Below, piece by piece: positions 1-6,546 of a DNA stretch of 8,699 nt (position 1 is its first letter; the number at the start of each line of letters is the position of its first letter). This DNA is from Methanospirillum sp. (lineage in GTDB: Archaea > Halobacteriota > Methanomicrobia > Methanomicrobiales > Methanospirillaceae). The notes under the pieces were generated by a model. The model made no database searches and was not told the DNA's origin. It saw only the letters and a program-made list of their open reading frames with translations. Made by a program: the position numbers and the translations under genes. The DNA is taken from positions 1-8,699 of the forward strand of contig JAJRBL010000227.1 of the NCBI GenBank assembly GCA_028679485.1, read 5' to 3'.

Positions 1-495
1 GAACCGTACCGGGTTAGTAAAGACCTCGTGCCTGGCAAAACTTACCCCGCTAACCCGGGCGATGACTTCGCCATCCCGGAACATATCGATCATCTCGTTT
101 TTATCAGACCGAATCAAGGTAAAGAGCGGTTCAGGCCCCATAAACCGTTCGAGGTACTCCCATACCGGGGGGGCACCTGAACGATTCTCCAGGGGATCGT
201 GGTTTCCGGCAACGATCACTACGCCTATTCTATTGGCATGGAGAATCTTCATACCTTCCAGGAAATGAAGTATTGCTGTGAGATTTCGCTCTTCCGAATC
301 AAAGGTATCACCGGCGATAAGCAGAAAATCCACCTGTTTTTCCAGGCACAACCCAATCACCGAGTCAAATGACCGCAACTGCGCACGCCTGAGATGATCT
401 GCGATATGCCGGTCTCTCTCTGATAAACCTGAAAAAGGGCTGCCCAGGTGAATGTCTGCGGCATGAATACATGATATGATGGGATATCGTTGCAT
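1..495 (-). CDS. Mre11/SbcD-like metallophosphoesterase (DNA repair exonuclease), N-terminal part
   Basis: This is the first 165 codons of a calcineurin-like metallophosphoesterase; the C-terminal part lies beyond the left edge. The family uses two metal ions (usually Mn) to cut DNA ends, normally with an SbcC/Rad50-like ATPase. The metal-binding motifs are in order: HAADIHLGSPF near residues 11-21 (D-x-H), IAGDTFD near 60-66 (GD), and VAGNHDP near 94-100 (GNHD). The HAADIHLGSPF opening resembles the YhaO/SbcD branch. The start is the ATG at 495, because an in-frame TGA lies directly before it. There is no strong ribosome binding site and the likely transcript start is only a few bases upstream, so translation may be leaderless. 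It diverges from cas1, and a partner ATPase would be expected to the left. The fold is secure; the exact subfamily is not. Confidence 0.88.
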   Translation of the reverse strand, partial: MQRYPIISCIHAADIHLGSPFSGLSERDRHIADHLRRAQLRSFDSVIGLCLEKQVDFLLIAGDTFDSEERNLTAILHFLEGMKILHANRIGVVIVAGNHDPLENRSGAPPVWEYLERFMGPEPLFTLIRSDKNEMIDMFRDGEVIARVSGVSFARHEVFTNPVRF

Positions 496-519
496 TCATG
501 AAACTCTGCACGATTTACC

Positions 520-535
520 TTAATAATTATGTTAA
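520..535. promoter_or_regulatory. Shared AT-rich TATA element between the nuclease gene and cas1
   Basis: The sequence TTAATAATTATGTTAA begins and ends with TTAA and offers a TATA-like box on both strands. A transcript start about 27 bases away would fall near 500 on the minus strand (gene start 495) and near 553 on the plus strand (cas1 start 565 or 577). The upstream ATG at 529 lies inside this element, which argues against it as the cas1 start. Inferred from spacing and composition only. Confidence 0.45.
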
Positions 536-576
536 GAACAAAAGGTTCATCATATACGAAAATAATGAATCACCAT

Positions 577-1572
577 ATGAATTCGGTTCTCATTACCGGG
601 GCTGGTTACCGGATTCGCAAGCGGGGTGATGTGTTGACGATCGAATCCGGAAAGGACAGTGAAACGTCTGAACCTCCCCGGACTCTTTCTCCCCTGGGAC
701 TCGATCTCCTTGCAATTGCCGGGGATCACTCCATCTCTACAGCTGCAGTCCGCCTGGTAACCAGTCATGGCGGCGCGATCGCTCTGATGGACGGGCTTGG
801 AAATCCGTACGGTCACTTTCTTCCCCTTGGGAGATCATCGCTCATCGAACACTACGAGAGCCAGGCTACGGCAAACCAGGATCACAAGTTTGAGATCGCC
901 CAGGCGATCTGCCGTGGGGCACTCGCAAATAAAGAGACCTTGCTTAAAAAACTGGGAAAAGTCCGGGGACTAGATTTTTCCCCTGAGATCCAGCTCTTAC
1001 AGGAATCACAGGAGCACGTCAGCTCCTGCGAGAATACCGACAGCCTCAGGGGAGTTGAAGGGTCGGGGGCCCATGTCTATTTTCAGGCATTATCAACGGC
1101 CATTCCTCCGGAATGGGGATTCATCGGCCGTGCCCAGAACCCTCCCCCTGACCCGGTCAACTCCCTGCTCAGTTACGGCTACGGGATCCTCTACGTACAG
1201 GCACGACACGCCCTCGTGCTTAACGGGTATTCCCCATATTACGGGGCATTTCACGAGACATACAAGAAACAGGAGGCACTCGTGTATGATCTCGTCGAGG
1301 AGTTCAGGCAGCCGGTTGTAGACCGGACGGTCATGACCTTCATAGCCAGGCACATGGCTGCTCCCACCAAGTTCTCCCTGGACGACGGTACGGGTTGTGT
1401 CATTGAACTACCAGTCAAGAAGAAATATGCATCAGCAGTGCTGTCACGGGTACATGCAAAGATCGGGCATGAAGAAGCTAACTACCAGGAGATATTCAGC
1501 AGACAGGCAGAACGACTCGGGAAGGCACTGACCGAGGGGAGTGACTATATCCCGTACAGGTACAGGACATGA
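577..1572 (+). CDS. cas1: CRISPR-associated endonuclease Cas1
   Basis: Cas1 is the integrase of CRISPR adaptation; with Cas2 it inserts new spacers at the leader end of an array. From ATG 577 the protein has 331 residues, the usual length. The N-terminal beta domain starts directly with MNSVLITGAGYRIRKRGDVL. The catalytic helical domain shows RGVEGSGAHVYF (metal ligand E161), then GAFHETYKK (H226) and YDLVEEFRQPVVD (D238 and E241), matching the E-H-D-D/E set of active Cas1. In-frame ATGs also occur at 529 and 565. ATG 529 sits inside the predicted TATA element, so 565 or 577 is preferred; none has a clear ribosome binding site. The stop codon overlaps the cas2 start by 4 bases (ATGA), indicating translational coupling. 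No cas4 is adjacent. Confidence 0.95.
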   Translation: MNSVLITGAGYRIRKRGDVLTIESGKDSETSEPPRTLSPLGLDLLAIAGDHSISTAAVRLVTSHGGAIALMDGLGNPYGHFLPLGRSSLIEHYESQATANQDHKFEIAQAICRGALANKETLLKKLGKVRGLDFSPEIQLLQESQEHVSSCENTDSLRGVEGSGAHVYFQALSTAIPPEWGFIGRAQNPPPDPVNSLLSYGYGILYVQARHALVLNGYSPYYGAFHETYKKQEALVYDLVEEFRQPVVDRTVMTFIARHMAAPTKFSLDDGTGCVIELPVKKKYASAVLSRVHAKIGHEEANYQEIFSRQAERLGKALTEGSDYIPYRYRT

Positions 1573-1856
1573 CGGTAAAACATCTCATCGTCTGTTATGA
1601 CGTGGAAAAAACAAAAGACCGGAACAAGGTCATCGGTGTCCTTGAGTATTATGGGCTGACCCGGGTACAGTATAGTGTATTCATGGGAAGTATATCAGAA
1701 ACAAATTACCATGCTCTGACAAACCGGATTCAACGGGAATTTACCAGGCCATCAATAAAGATACTGGTCATCGAGGTCTGCAATGCCTGCATGGAACGGG
1801 CAGTGATGGTTCACGAGGAGATACCCCGGAGTAACAAGCCGTTTCACGTGATATAG
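1569..1856 (+). CDS. cas2: CRISPR-associated protein Cas2
   Basis: This small ferredoxin-fold protein dimerises and bridges two Cas1 dimers in the spacer integration complex. It has 95 residues, typical for Cas2. The first strand ends in IVCYDVEKTKDR, with the conserved aspartate at residue 11. The next conserved block, GLTRVQYSVFMGSIS, is the usual Cas2 R-x-Q-x-S-V-F signature. The ATG overlaps the cas1 stop, so the pair is one transcript. It ends 49 bases before the end of the convergent CARF-HEPN gene. The spacing leaves no room for further adaptation genes on this transcript. Confidence 0.95.
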   Translation: MTVKHLIVCYDVEKTKDRNKVIGVLEYYGLTRVQYSVFMGSISETNYHALTNRIQREFTRPSIKILVIEVCNACMERAVMVHEEIPRSNKPFHVI

Positions 1857-1905
1857 GATGATCAACCTCTATCCGGGACTTCCATCACCAGTATTATCCA
1901 CCCTG

Positions 1906-3168
1906 TCATCCCATCACGTTCAGGTATTCTCCCTCACTCCGGTTGCTGAAAGTCGGGGGATTATCCCGGTAAAACCCTTCGATATCGGAGATCACCCGTT
2001 CAGCATCCGAATGCACCGATCCCATCGAACGCCCATCAGGATTCATGCCGCAATGGGCAAGATCATTCCGCTTGATGCTCGTCTTTGACCAGAGTTTTAC
2101 GAGAGCATCGATACCGGGGAACAGTTCCATGATAGGAGTAACCTCGTTAGGTTTGATTCTTGGGTTTGGATTCTTCTTCCTCCTCTCTGCCTCATACGTT
2201 AAGGCATGTTCGACACTGGATCTGGATTTTTTCTCCAGCCAGTCTCTCTCTGGAAGCCCGGAGACGAGATACGAGTAGTTGACTATCCATTCCCTGCTGA
2301 GAGAAATAGCCTGGAGGATGAGATTCTTCCCGATTAACGTACGGATCATTCGTAACTGCTGTTCCAGCAACTCAATGCTGATCTCAGCATCCTGGCTTGT
2401 CTGGAACTGTTGCACCACGGATACCTGGCCTAATATTGAATCGAGCGGAGGGGCGAAGATCGCGGCTTCCTGCGCAACACCTGGCAGATCCTCCAGGATC
2501 TCCCTGCTCATCGCCGAGACATCAACAGGCCTTGCCAGTTGCATAGCAGTTGAGTAATTCTCTATCATCGCACCAAATCCTTTCAGCCTTTTCGGGGATT
2601 GAACGACCACATATACATGAAATTCCCGCTGGATATCGTTCAGGAGAGAAGAGAGATCCCGGCCCTCCGAGTAGGCCAGGAACGAATGAACAGCCATCAT
2701 CCAGTCTAATATCCGCGTAAACCCGGTTACATCAATGATATCAGCACTTTTCTTGTCTCCAGAGACTGCCCCGTAGACAACCCGCTCCACGACTGCCTTT
2801 CGGATCTCCTGGAGATAGGTTACCGCAAGAAAACTGATGAAAGGAAGAGTCCTGAATCCATGAGTCAGGTCAAAAATGATGGTATCTCCTCCCTGGACCA
2901 GCTGGGAGATAACCCGGAATATCTCCCAGAGTTCCTCTGTCGTCTTCCCGTCAGGAATAGGAACAACCGTGCAGCAGGCGACCCTGCTTCGTATCCCGGG
3001 AACGGTCTCCTTCTGCGAGCGTGCGGTTGCCAGGAGAAAGACCGTGTCAGGATGAAAAAAATCCACCAGAGCTTCCTGGATAACAGAAGTCCGGGATACC
3101 ATGTCCATGTACCGGTACGCTACCTCGTACCTCTCTCCTGCTCCTGCAAAACTGATACAATACCTCAT
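1906..3168 (-). CDS. CARF-HEPN CRISPR ribonuclease, Csx1/Csx2 (TM1812) type
   Basis: Predicted accessory effector of type III CRISPR immunity. The CARF domain senses cyclic oligoadenylate made by Cas10 and switches on a C-terminal HEPN RNase that cuts RNA unspecifically. From ATG 3168 the protein has 420 residues. The N-terminus (RYCISFAGAGERYEVAYRY) and the motif FDLTHGFRTLPFISF near residues 99-113 are typical of the TM1812/Csx2 CARF family. The HEPN active-site motif R-x4-H is present as RNDLAHCGM (R367, H372), so it is probably catalytically competent. A GTG at 3180 is also in frame, but GGGTGA at 3177-3182 lies 8 bases before ATG 3168 and decides the start. The gene follows the other CARF gene by 18 bases in the same operon and converges on cas2. 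The exact family label (Csx1, Csx2 or Csm6-like) is uncertain. Confidence 0.88.
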   Translation of the reverse strand: MRYCISFAGAGERYEVAYRYMDMVSRTSVIQEALVDFFHPDTVFLLATARSQKETVPGIRSRVACCTVVPIPDGKTTEELWEIFRVISQLVQGGDTIIFDLTHGFRTLPFISFLAVTYLQEIRKAVVERVVYGAVSGDKKSADIIDVTGFTRILDWMMAVHSFLAYSEGRDLSSLLNDIQREFHVYVVVQSPKRLKGFGAMIENYSTAMQLARPVDVSAMSREILEDLPGVAQEAAIFAPPLDSILGQVSVVQQFQTSQDAEISIELLEQQLRMIRTLIGKNLILQAISLSREWIVNYSYLVSGLPERDWLEKKSRSSVEHALTYEAERRKKNPNPRIKPNEVTPIMELFPGIDALVKLWSKTSIKRNDLAHCGMNPDGRSMGSVHSDAERVISDIEGFYRDNPPTFSNRSEGEYLNVMG

Positions 3169-3176
3169 CTGTATAC

Positions 3177-3182
3177 TCACCC
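3177..3182 (-). promoter_or_regulatory. Ribosome binding site of the CARF-HEPN gene
   Basis: Read on the minus strand this is GGGTGA, complementary to the archaeal 16S rRNA 3' end, 8 bases before ATG 3168. It lies in the short gap after the stop of the upstream CARF gene and overlaps the alternative GTG at 3180, which makes that GTG unlikely. Confidence 0.65.
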
Positions 3183-3186
3183 TGCT

Positions 3187-3957
3187 TTACTTTCCCACGA
3201 GAACATCCAGTAACTTCGCCCCATAATCCGAGATATACAGGTTATTTCCTCCCTGTTCCAGGATACCGTGCTGAACAAGAACCGTGCAGTCCTCCTTGCT
3301 CAGCATACCGGGATCAAACACCACCCTGTTCACGAGAGAACTGATGTATGATACCGGAAAAGGAAGGGTAGGAATCCGGATCATTTCATACTCATGCTTT
3401 GCAGGGAACAGGACCCGATCAAACATATCGCGATTTTCCTGGTAGATCTTACTCTTTTCTTCCTCAGATTCTGCCCGGTATAACTTCATCATCGTGGGAC
3501 GACATCGTTCCAGGTGCTGGTTAAAGAGTTTGACTTCATGATTCACGATGTGGAATACCCCGTCTACATTCAGGAGCTGGCCAAGAAGGGCCAGGGTGAT
3601 GCACATGTTCTTTCTTCCACCGGCAACATTGAGGTAGATGCGGGAACACTGGTACCTTTCACGTTCTTCCCTGATAACCCGTGCACCGATCGACATAAAC
3701 CTCAAATTCTCGTCATCAGAACCGATATCATCGAACGGAAGCATCTCAAGATGTATCCTGGTACCAGGATACCTTTCATGTAATCCGAACCGGATCAGGT
3801 CACAACCTGCCAAAACCACTTCATCCTGGGTTGAAAGGAGGATGAGATCCGAGATATCATGACCGAGAGAATCAATTCCTGCAGTAATCACCGGGGGACT
3901 CGTTCCAACGGGGGCAATAACTGCGGATTTATTATTTTGTCCATGAGATTGTCGCAT
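3187..3957 (-). CDS. CARF domain protein with C-terminal winged helix (Csx14/Crn1-like)
   Basis: The 256-residue protein has a clear CARF domain. The nucleotide-binding loop is APVGTSPPVIT near residues 15-25. A conserved acidic stretch EMLPFDDIGSDDENL lies near 71-85, and the second signature LNVAGGRKNM near 109-118, where the GGRK residues usually contact cyclic oligoadenylate. Residues about 219-255 (LSKEDCTVLVQHGILEQGGN and the following strand) look like a winged helix. There is no HEPN R-x4-H motif or other obvious nuclease domain. It is therefore either a ring nuclease that degrades the second messenger, as in Crn1 proteins with the same CARF plus winged-helix layout, or a ligand-controlled regulator; Csx14 is the closest family I recognise. 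The start is the only suitable ATG, with AGAGG 4 bases upstream. It is first in an operon with the CARF-HEPN gene. Confidence 0.85.
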   Translation of the reverse strand: MRQSHGQNNKSAVIAPVGTSPPVITAGIDSLGHDISDLILLSTQDEVVLAGCDLIRFGLHERYPGTRIHLEMLPFDDIGSDDENLRFMSIGARVIREERERYQCSRIYLNVAGGRKNMCITLALLGQLLNVDGVFHIVNHEVKLFNQHLERCRPTMMKLYRAESEEEKSKIYQENRDMFDRVLFPAKHEYEMIRIPTLPFPVSYISSLVNRVVFDPGMLSKEDCTVLVQHGILEQGGNNLYISDYGAKLLDVLVGK

Positions 3958-3990
3958 AAAACCTCTTTGATATTACTTGAGGAGTTTGTA

Positions 3991-4006
3991 ATTATTAGAT
4001 ATTTCC
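3991..4006 (-). promoter_or_regulatory. Probable promoter of the CARF operon
   Basis: On the minus strand GGAAATATCTAATAATTAC contains a purine-rich BRE-like GGAAA followed by an A+T stretch resembling a TATA box. A start about 27 bases downstream would give a short leader that includes the AGAGG before ATG 3957. Based on spacing and composition only. Confidence 0.35.
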
Positions 4007-4290
4007 AAACGGTTTTTTTGAGAAAGGATTCACTACAAAGAAGATGAAAAAAATGTCTCTCCCTCTCACACCCTTTACAAAGATCCAGTTCTTCATGGAG
4101 AAAGCATTGTCCTCGTCATTCAAATACACCAGGGTCGCATACCGAATCTCCTTGATGACCATGCCGGGAGCAGTTGTGTCAGATCTTCGGTATCAGCCCT
4201 TCCGGTATTCTCCAGAAAACCAATCCCTATCCTGTTGCCCATTCCGGATTCTATGGTTACAGCCCCTTTTGATTACTCAATACACCAAAC
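3995..4290 (-). pseudogene. Decayed protein-coding remnant in two frames
   Basis: No intact gene is present, but the minus strand shows protein-like stretches with sensible composition and codon choice. One frame, from about 4275, reads KGAVTIESGMGNRIGIGFLE and continues to about 4180. A second frame then takes over (SDTTAPGMVIKEIRYATLVY, then LNDEDNAFSMKNWIFVK) to about 4060 and stays open to a TAA at 3995. An ATG at 4162 could in principle start a 55-residue protein, but its last third runs into the CARF operon promoter. The change of frame suggests an eroded gene, perhaps for a secreted beta-rich protein. The plus-strand frame at 4044-4403 is serine- and arginine-rich with no ribosome binding site, and I regard it as antisense noise. 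Family unknown. Confidence 0.3.
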
Positions 4291-4366
4291 AAAGAAACTC
4301 TACTGCCCGATTTTATAACAGGAACCAGATAAACGTTCTTTTCTCCTCGGGAATTCAATCTTCAGA

Positions 4367-4530
4367 TTATGCCACCGTGACACGGTCAGGATACCAGGTA
4401 TAAGTGGCAACCTGCTGATCATCGGTTACATTGCTTTTAATCCATGAATCAACGTTGATCGTTGCATAAACCGGTTCATCAAAAGGTCTAACTTCCATAC
4501 CTGCCATGATCAGGGTATATGAACCTTCTC
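4367..4530 (-). pseudogene. C-terminal fragment of an unidentified, possibly secreted protein
   Basis: On the minus strand a frame ending at a TAA (4367) reads as a believable C-terminus. It begins near 4530 with EGSYTLIMAGMEVRPFDEPV and ends with ATYTWYPDRVTVA. The pattern, a G-S-Y-T-L strand and alternating hydrophobic residues, suits the last strands of an extracellular beta-sandwich domain. Upstream of about 4530 the frame turns into antisense of the transporter gene and loses protein character. The sequence therefore looks like a gene tail cut at the transporter boundary. A 46-residue protein from the ATG at 4507 is the alternative. I do not recognise a family. Confidence 0.3.
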
Positions 4531-5040
4531 GGTGCAACGGTCTGGTCACCGTACATGGCCGGAGCAGGGATCGGTATCCTGCTCTGCCTCTCCCTGCTGC
4601 TTTCAAACCGGGTCTTCGGTTGTAGTGCGGCATTCACCGGAGTTGCGGGGATGATAGAGAGTCTCTTCAGGGGACGTAAAGCCGTAGAAGAGAAACCCTA
4701 CTTCAGGGAATTTCCCCTTCGGGTGGAATGGCAATGGTTCTTCGTCTTCGGTATTGTCATCGGGGCATTGATGAGTACCATCCTCTCCGGGACATTCGCA
4801 ATAAGCTGGATCCCGCCGGCATTTGCCCTCTCGTTCGGAGACAACTCTCTCACCCGGCTTATTATTGCCCTTTGCGGAGGGATCCTCGTAGGCCTCGGGG
4901 CCCGGTGGGCATGGGGATGCCCGAGCAGTCATGGCATCAGCGGAATACCCCAACTCTCGCTGGCCGGGTTTATTGCGGTTGCCTGCATGTTTGCCGTAGG
5001 TATCGGAACAGCCTTCCTGGTCTTCAGGGTGCTCCTTTAG
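4519..5040 (+). CDS. YeeE/YedE family sulfur-compound transporter, first half protein
   Basis: Integral membrane protein of the DUF395 (YeeE/YedE) family; characterised members such as TsuA import thiosulfate through a chain of conserved cysteines. At 173 residues it is about half the length of fused YeeE proteins. Hydrophobic segments lie near residues 11-30, 72-92, 109-130 and 146-171. Family signatures are WSPYMAGAGIG near 9-19, a cysteine in RVFGCSAAFTG (C35), and GCPSSHGISGIPQLSLAG near 133-150 (C134; usual form GC-x-SGHG-x-SG). The ATG at 4519 leaves the conserved WSPY in its usual N-terminal place, but only a weak AGGGT precedes it. The gene ends directly before the second-half gene (ribosome binding site right after its stop), so they are co-translated and probably form one transporter. 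Confidence 0.85.
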   Translation: MNLLGATVWSPYMAGAGIGILLCLSLLLSNRVFGCSAAFTGVAGMIESLFRGRKAVEEKPYFREFPLRVEWQWFFVFGIVIGALMSTILSGTFAISWIPPAFALSFGDNSLTRLIIALCGGILVGLGARWAWGCPSSHGISGIPQLSLAGFIAVACMFAVGIGTAFLVFRVLL

Positions 5041-5045
5041 GGTGA
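5041..5045 (+). promoter_or_regulatory. Ribosome binding site deciding the start of the second transporter half
   Basis: GGTGA directly follows the TAG of the first half gene and lies 5 bases before ATG 5051. It overlaps the alternative GTG at 5042, so that codon is unlikely to be used. The placement implies translational coupling of the two halves. Confidence 0.6.
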
Positions 5046-5050
5046 AGACC

Positions 5051-5608
5051 ATGTCTGCCAACCTTCATGAAAACAAGCGGGTTCATCTCCTGTTCGGACT
5101 CATCTTCGGGATAGGATTTGGATTTCTCCTGCAAAAAGGCGGTGTTACCTCTTACGACGTGATAATCGGGCAGTTGTTATTGACCGACTTCACCGTCCTC
5201 AAACTGATGCTCTCTGCGGTGATCGTCGCCATGATCGGTCTTCATCTGTTGAAGTACCTCGGTCTCGTCGAATTTCACCTGTTCAGGGGATCGGTGGGAT
5301 CTACGGTGATCGGCGGCTGCATATTCGGGATCGGTTTTGCCATCCTGGGTTTTTGCCCCGGAACTCTTGCCGGGGCTGTCGGGACCGGCCAGATGGACGC
5401 ACTTCTCGGGGGAGTTGTCGGCATGCTTATCGGAACAGGTCTTTTTGCCCATCTCTTCCCGGAGATAAACCGAAGATTCATGGACAGGGGAGTGTTTCCT
5501 GCAGACTCTCTCCCAGAACTGCTCAGGCAACCTGCATGGGCCGTGGTACTGGTCATGGTACTCATGATGGCCGGTTTCCTCTATATCCTGGAGAACTCCG
5601 GGATCTAA
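5051..5608 (+). CDS. YeeE/YedE family sulfur-compound transporter, second half protein
   Basis: Second DUF395 membrane protein, 185 residues, complementary to the upstream half. The N-terminal segment FGLIFGIGFGFLLQKGGVTSYDVI carries the family's K-G-G-V-x-x-Y-D-V-I signature near residues 29-38. The core motif GFCPGTLAGAVGTG (C102) is the cysteine-containing loop expected to pass the sulfur substrate; C90 lies one helix earlier. Hydrophobic segments lie near 12-28, 41-69, 84-110, 114-135 and 162-181. The ATG at 5051 is chosen over the in-frame GTG at 5042 because GGTGA (5041-5045) lies 5 bases before it and overlaps that GTG. A downstream gap of about 140 bases with its own promoter separates it from the DUF169 gene. 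Confidence 0.87.
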   Translation: MSANLHENKRVHLLFGLIFGIGFGFLLQKGGVTSYDVIIGQLLLTDFTVLKLMLSAVIVAMIGLHLLKYLGLVEFHLFRGSVGSTVIGGCIFGIGFAILGFCPGTLAGAVGTGQMDALLGGVVGMLIGTGLFAHLFPEINRRFMDRGVFPADSLPELLRQPAWAVVLVMVLMMAGFLYILENSGI

Positions 5609-5706
5609 TCCTCATTTTGGCTATCCGGACTTCATGGGAACCACAGGAATTTTTAGTTTATAGCCCGATTCACAATTGAGAAGCATTTCGTGGAAATATG
5701 CGGCAT

Positions 5707-5742
5707 CTTTATATTAGAAGATGTTCCAGTTCCATACAGGTG
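5707..5742 (+). promoter_or_regulatory. Promoter and ribosome binding site of the intact DUF169 gene
   Basis: CTTTATATTAG (5707-5717) is a good archaeal TATA box. A start about 26 bases downstream falls near 5735-5738, just before AGGTG (5738-5742), which is 7 bases ahead of ATG 5750. Together they fix the gene start and exclude the upstream in-frame GTG at 5690. The gene can therefore be expressed separately from the transporter pair. Confidence 0.6.
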
Positions 5743-5749
5743 TTACCAG

Positions 5750-6463
5750 ATGCAGGATGTAATCAGGACAAAAATCGATTACCCGAAGATAGCAGGGATA
5801 CTGAAGGAACAACTTCATCTTGATGGATCTCCTGTTGCAGTGAAGTTTATCCCGGGCGAGAATCTCGTACCTGAAGATGTTCCCCATATCGGTGAGACGA
5901 TACCCCATTGCCAGATGGTAAACCGTGCCAGGAAAGAGGGAGCGATCTTCTACGCGACAAAAGAAAACCACAGCTGCATGGGGGGAGCCTATGCACTCGG
6001 CCTGAGGGAGATAACTCCTACCCTGAAGAACGGGGAGTTTTACTTCAAACTCGGCAAGTACGACAGCTGGGCATCGTGCAAGCGGACAATCGACCGGATT
6101 CCCCACGTGGAATCAGGGGCGACCTATGCAACGGCCTATGCACCCCTGGAGATGACACCCTTTGATCCGACCATTGTGCTCATCGTCACAACTCCGAAAG
6201 CAATGCTGAAACTTGCCCAGAGCAGCCTGTACCTGCTTGGTGGAAGAATTAACTGCAATCTGGCAGGAATACAGTCGGTCTGTGCTGATGCCTCGGCTCA
6301 GGTATACCTCTCAGGTGCAGTCAACTTCTCGCTCGGATGCGATGGATCACGTAAATACTCAGGGATCCAGGAACATGAGATGGTGATGGGAATCCCGGCC
6401 GAGATGCTGTCCCAGATAGCCGATGCACTCCCGATTGTTACCGGTGCCCCGGGCTCGTCGTAA
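5750..6463 (+). CDS. DUF169 family protein
   Basis: Soluble protein of 237 residues that I recognise as a member of the DUF169 family (COG2043), whose biochemical function is not established. Family features visible are LDGSPVAVKFIP near 24-35, HCQMVNRARKEG near 53-64, the cysteine-glycine block NHSCMGGAYALGL near 73-85, and the C-terminal FSLGCDGSRKYSG near 193-205. Six cysteines (54, 76, 110, 169, 178, 197) sit mostly in these conserved blocks, which suggests metal, iron-sulfur or sulfur binding; this is inference. There is no signal peptide or membrane segment. The start at ATG 5750 is supported by a TATA box and AGGTG in correct spacing; a GTG at 5690 would add 20 residues without family resemblance. 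A frameshifted relative follows 83 bases downstream. Confidence 0.85.
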   Translation: MQDVIRTKIDYPKIAGILKEQLHLDGSPVAVKFIPGENLVPEDVPHIGETIPHCQMVNRARKEGAIFYATKENHSCMGGAYALGLREITPTLKNGEFYFKLGKYDSWASCKRTIDRIPHVESGATYATAYAPLEMTPFDPTIVLIVTTPKAMLKLAQSSLYLLGGRINCNLAGIQSVCADASAQVYLSGAVNFSLGCDGSRKYSGIQEHEMVMGIPAEMLSQIADALPIVTGAPGSS

Positions 6464-6515
6464 AATCAGGTCTGCATTAAATCTGCGGGTATTATAGTAA
6501 AAAGATTTCCCATCA

Positions 6516-6523
6516 GTTATAAG
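6516..6523 (+). promoter_or_regulatory. TATA-like box before the second DUF169 gene
   Basis: GTTATAAG is centred about 27 bases before ATG 6547, the spacing for a leaderless transcript. No ribosome binding site lies directly before that ATG, which fits leaderless translation. Confidence 0.35.
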
Positions 6524-6546
6524 GTGCAGAACCTCCCAGAAAAATA

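Noticed and set aside
1858..2088. Plus-strand frame directly after cas2
   Set aside because: It lies almost wholly antisense to the CARF-HEPN gene, which has clear family motifs, and shows no protein features of its own.
1..3957. CRISPR repeat array
   Set aside because: Scanning by eye found no regularly spaced 24-40 base direct repeats anywhere in the window despite the cas genes.
4044..4403. Plus-strand open frame of 119 codons in the long gap
   Set aside because: It has no ribosome binding site, a serine/arginine-rich composition and no family resemblance, while the opposite strand shows better protein character over the same bases.
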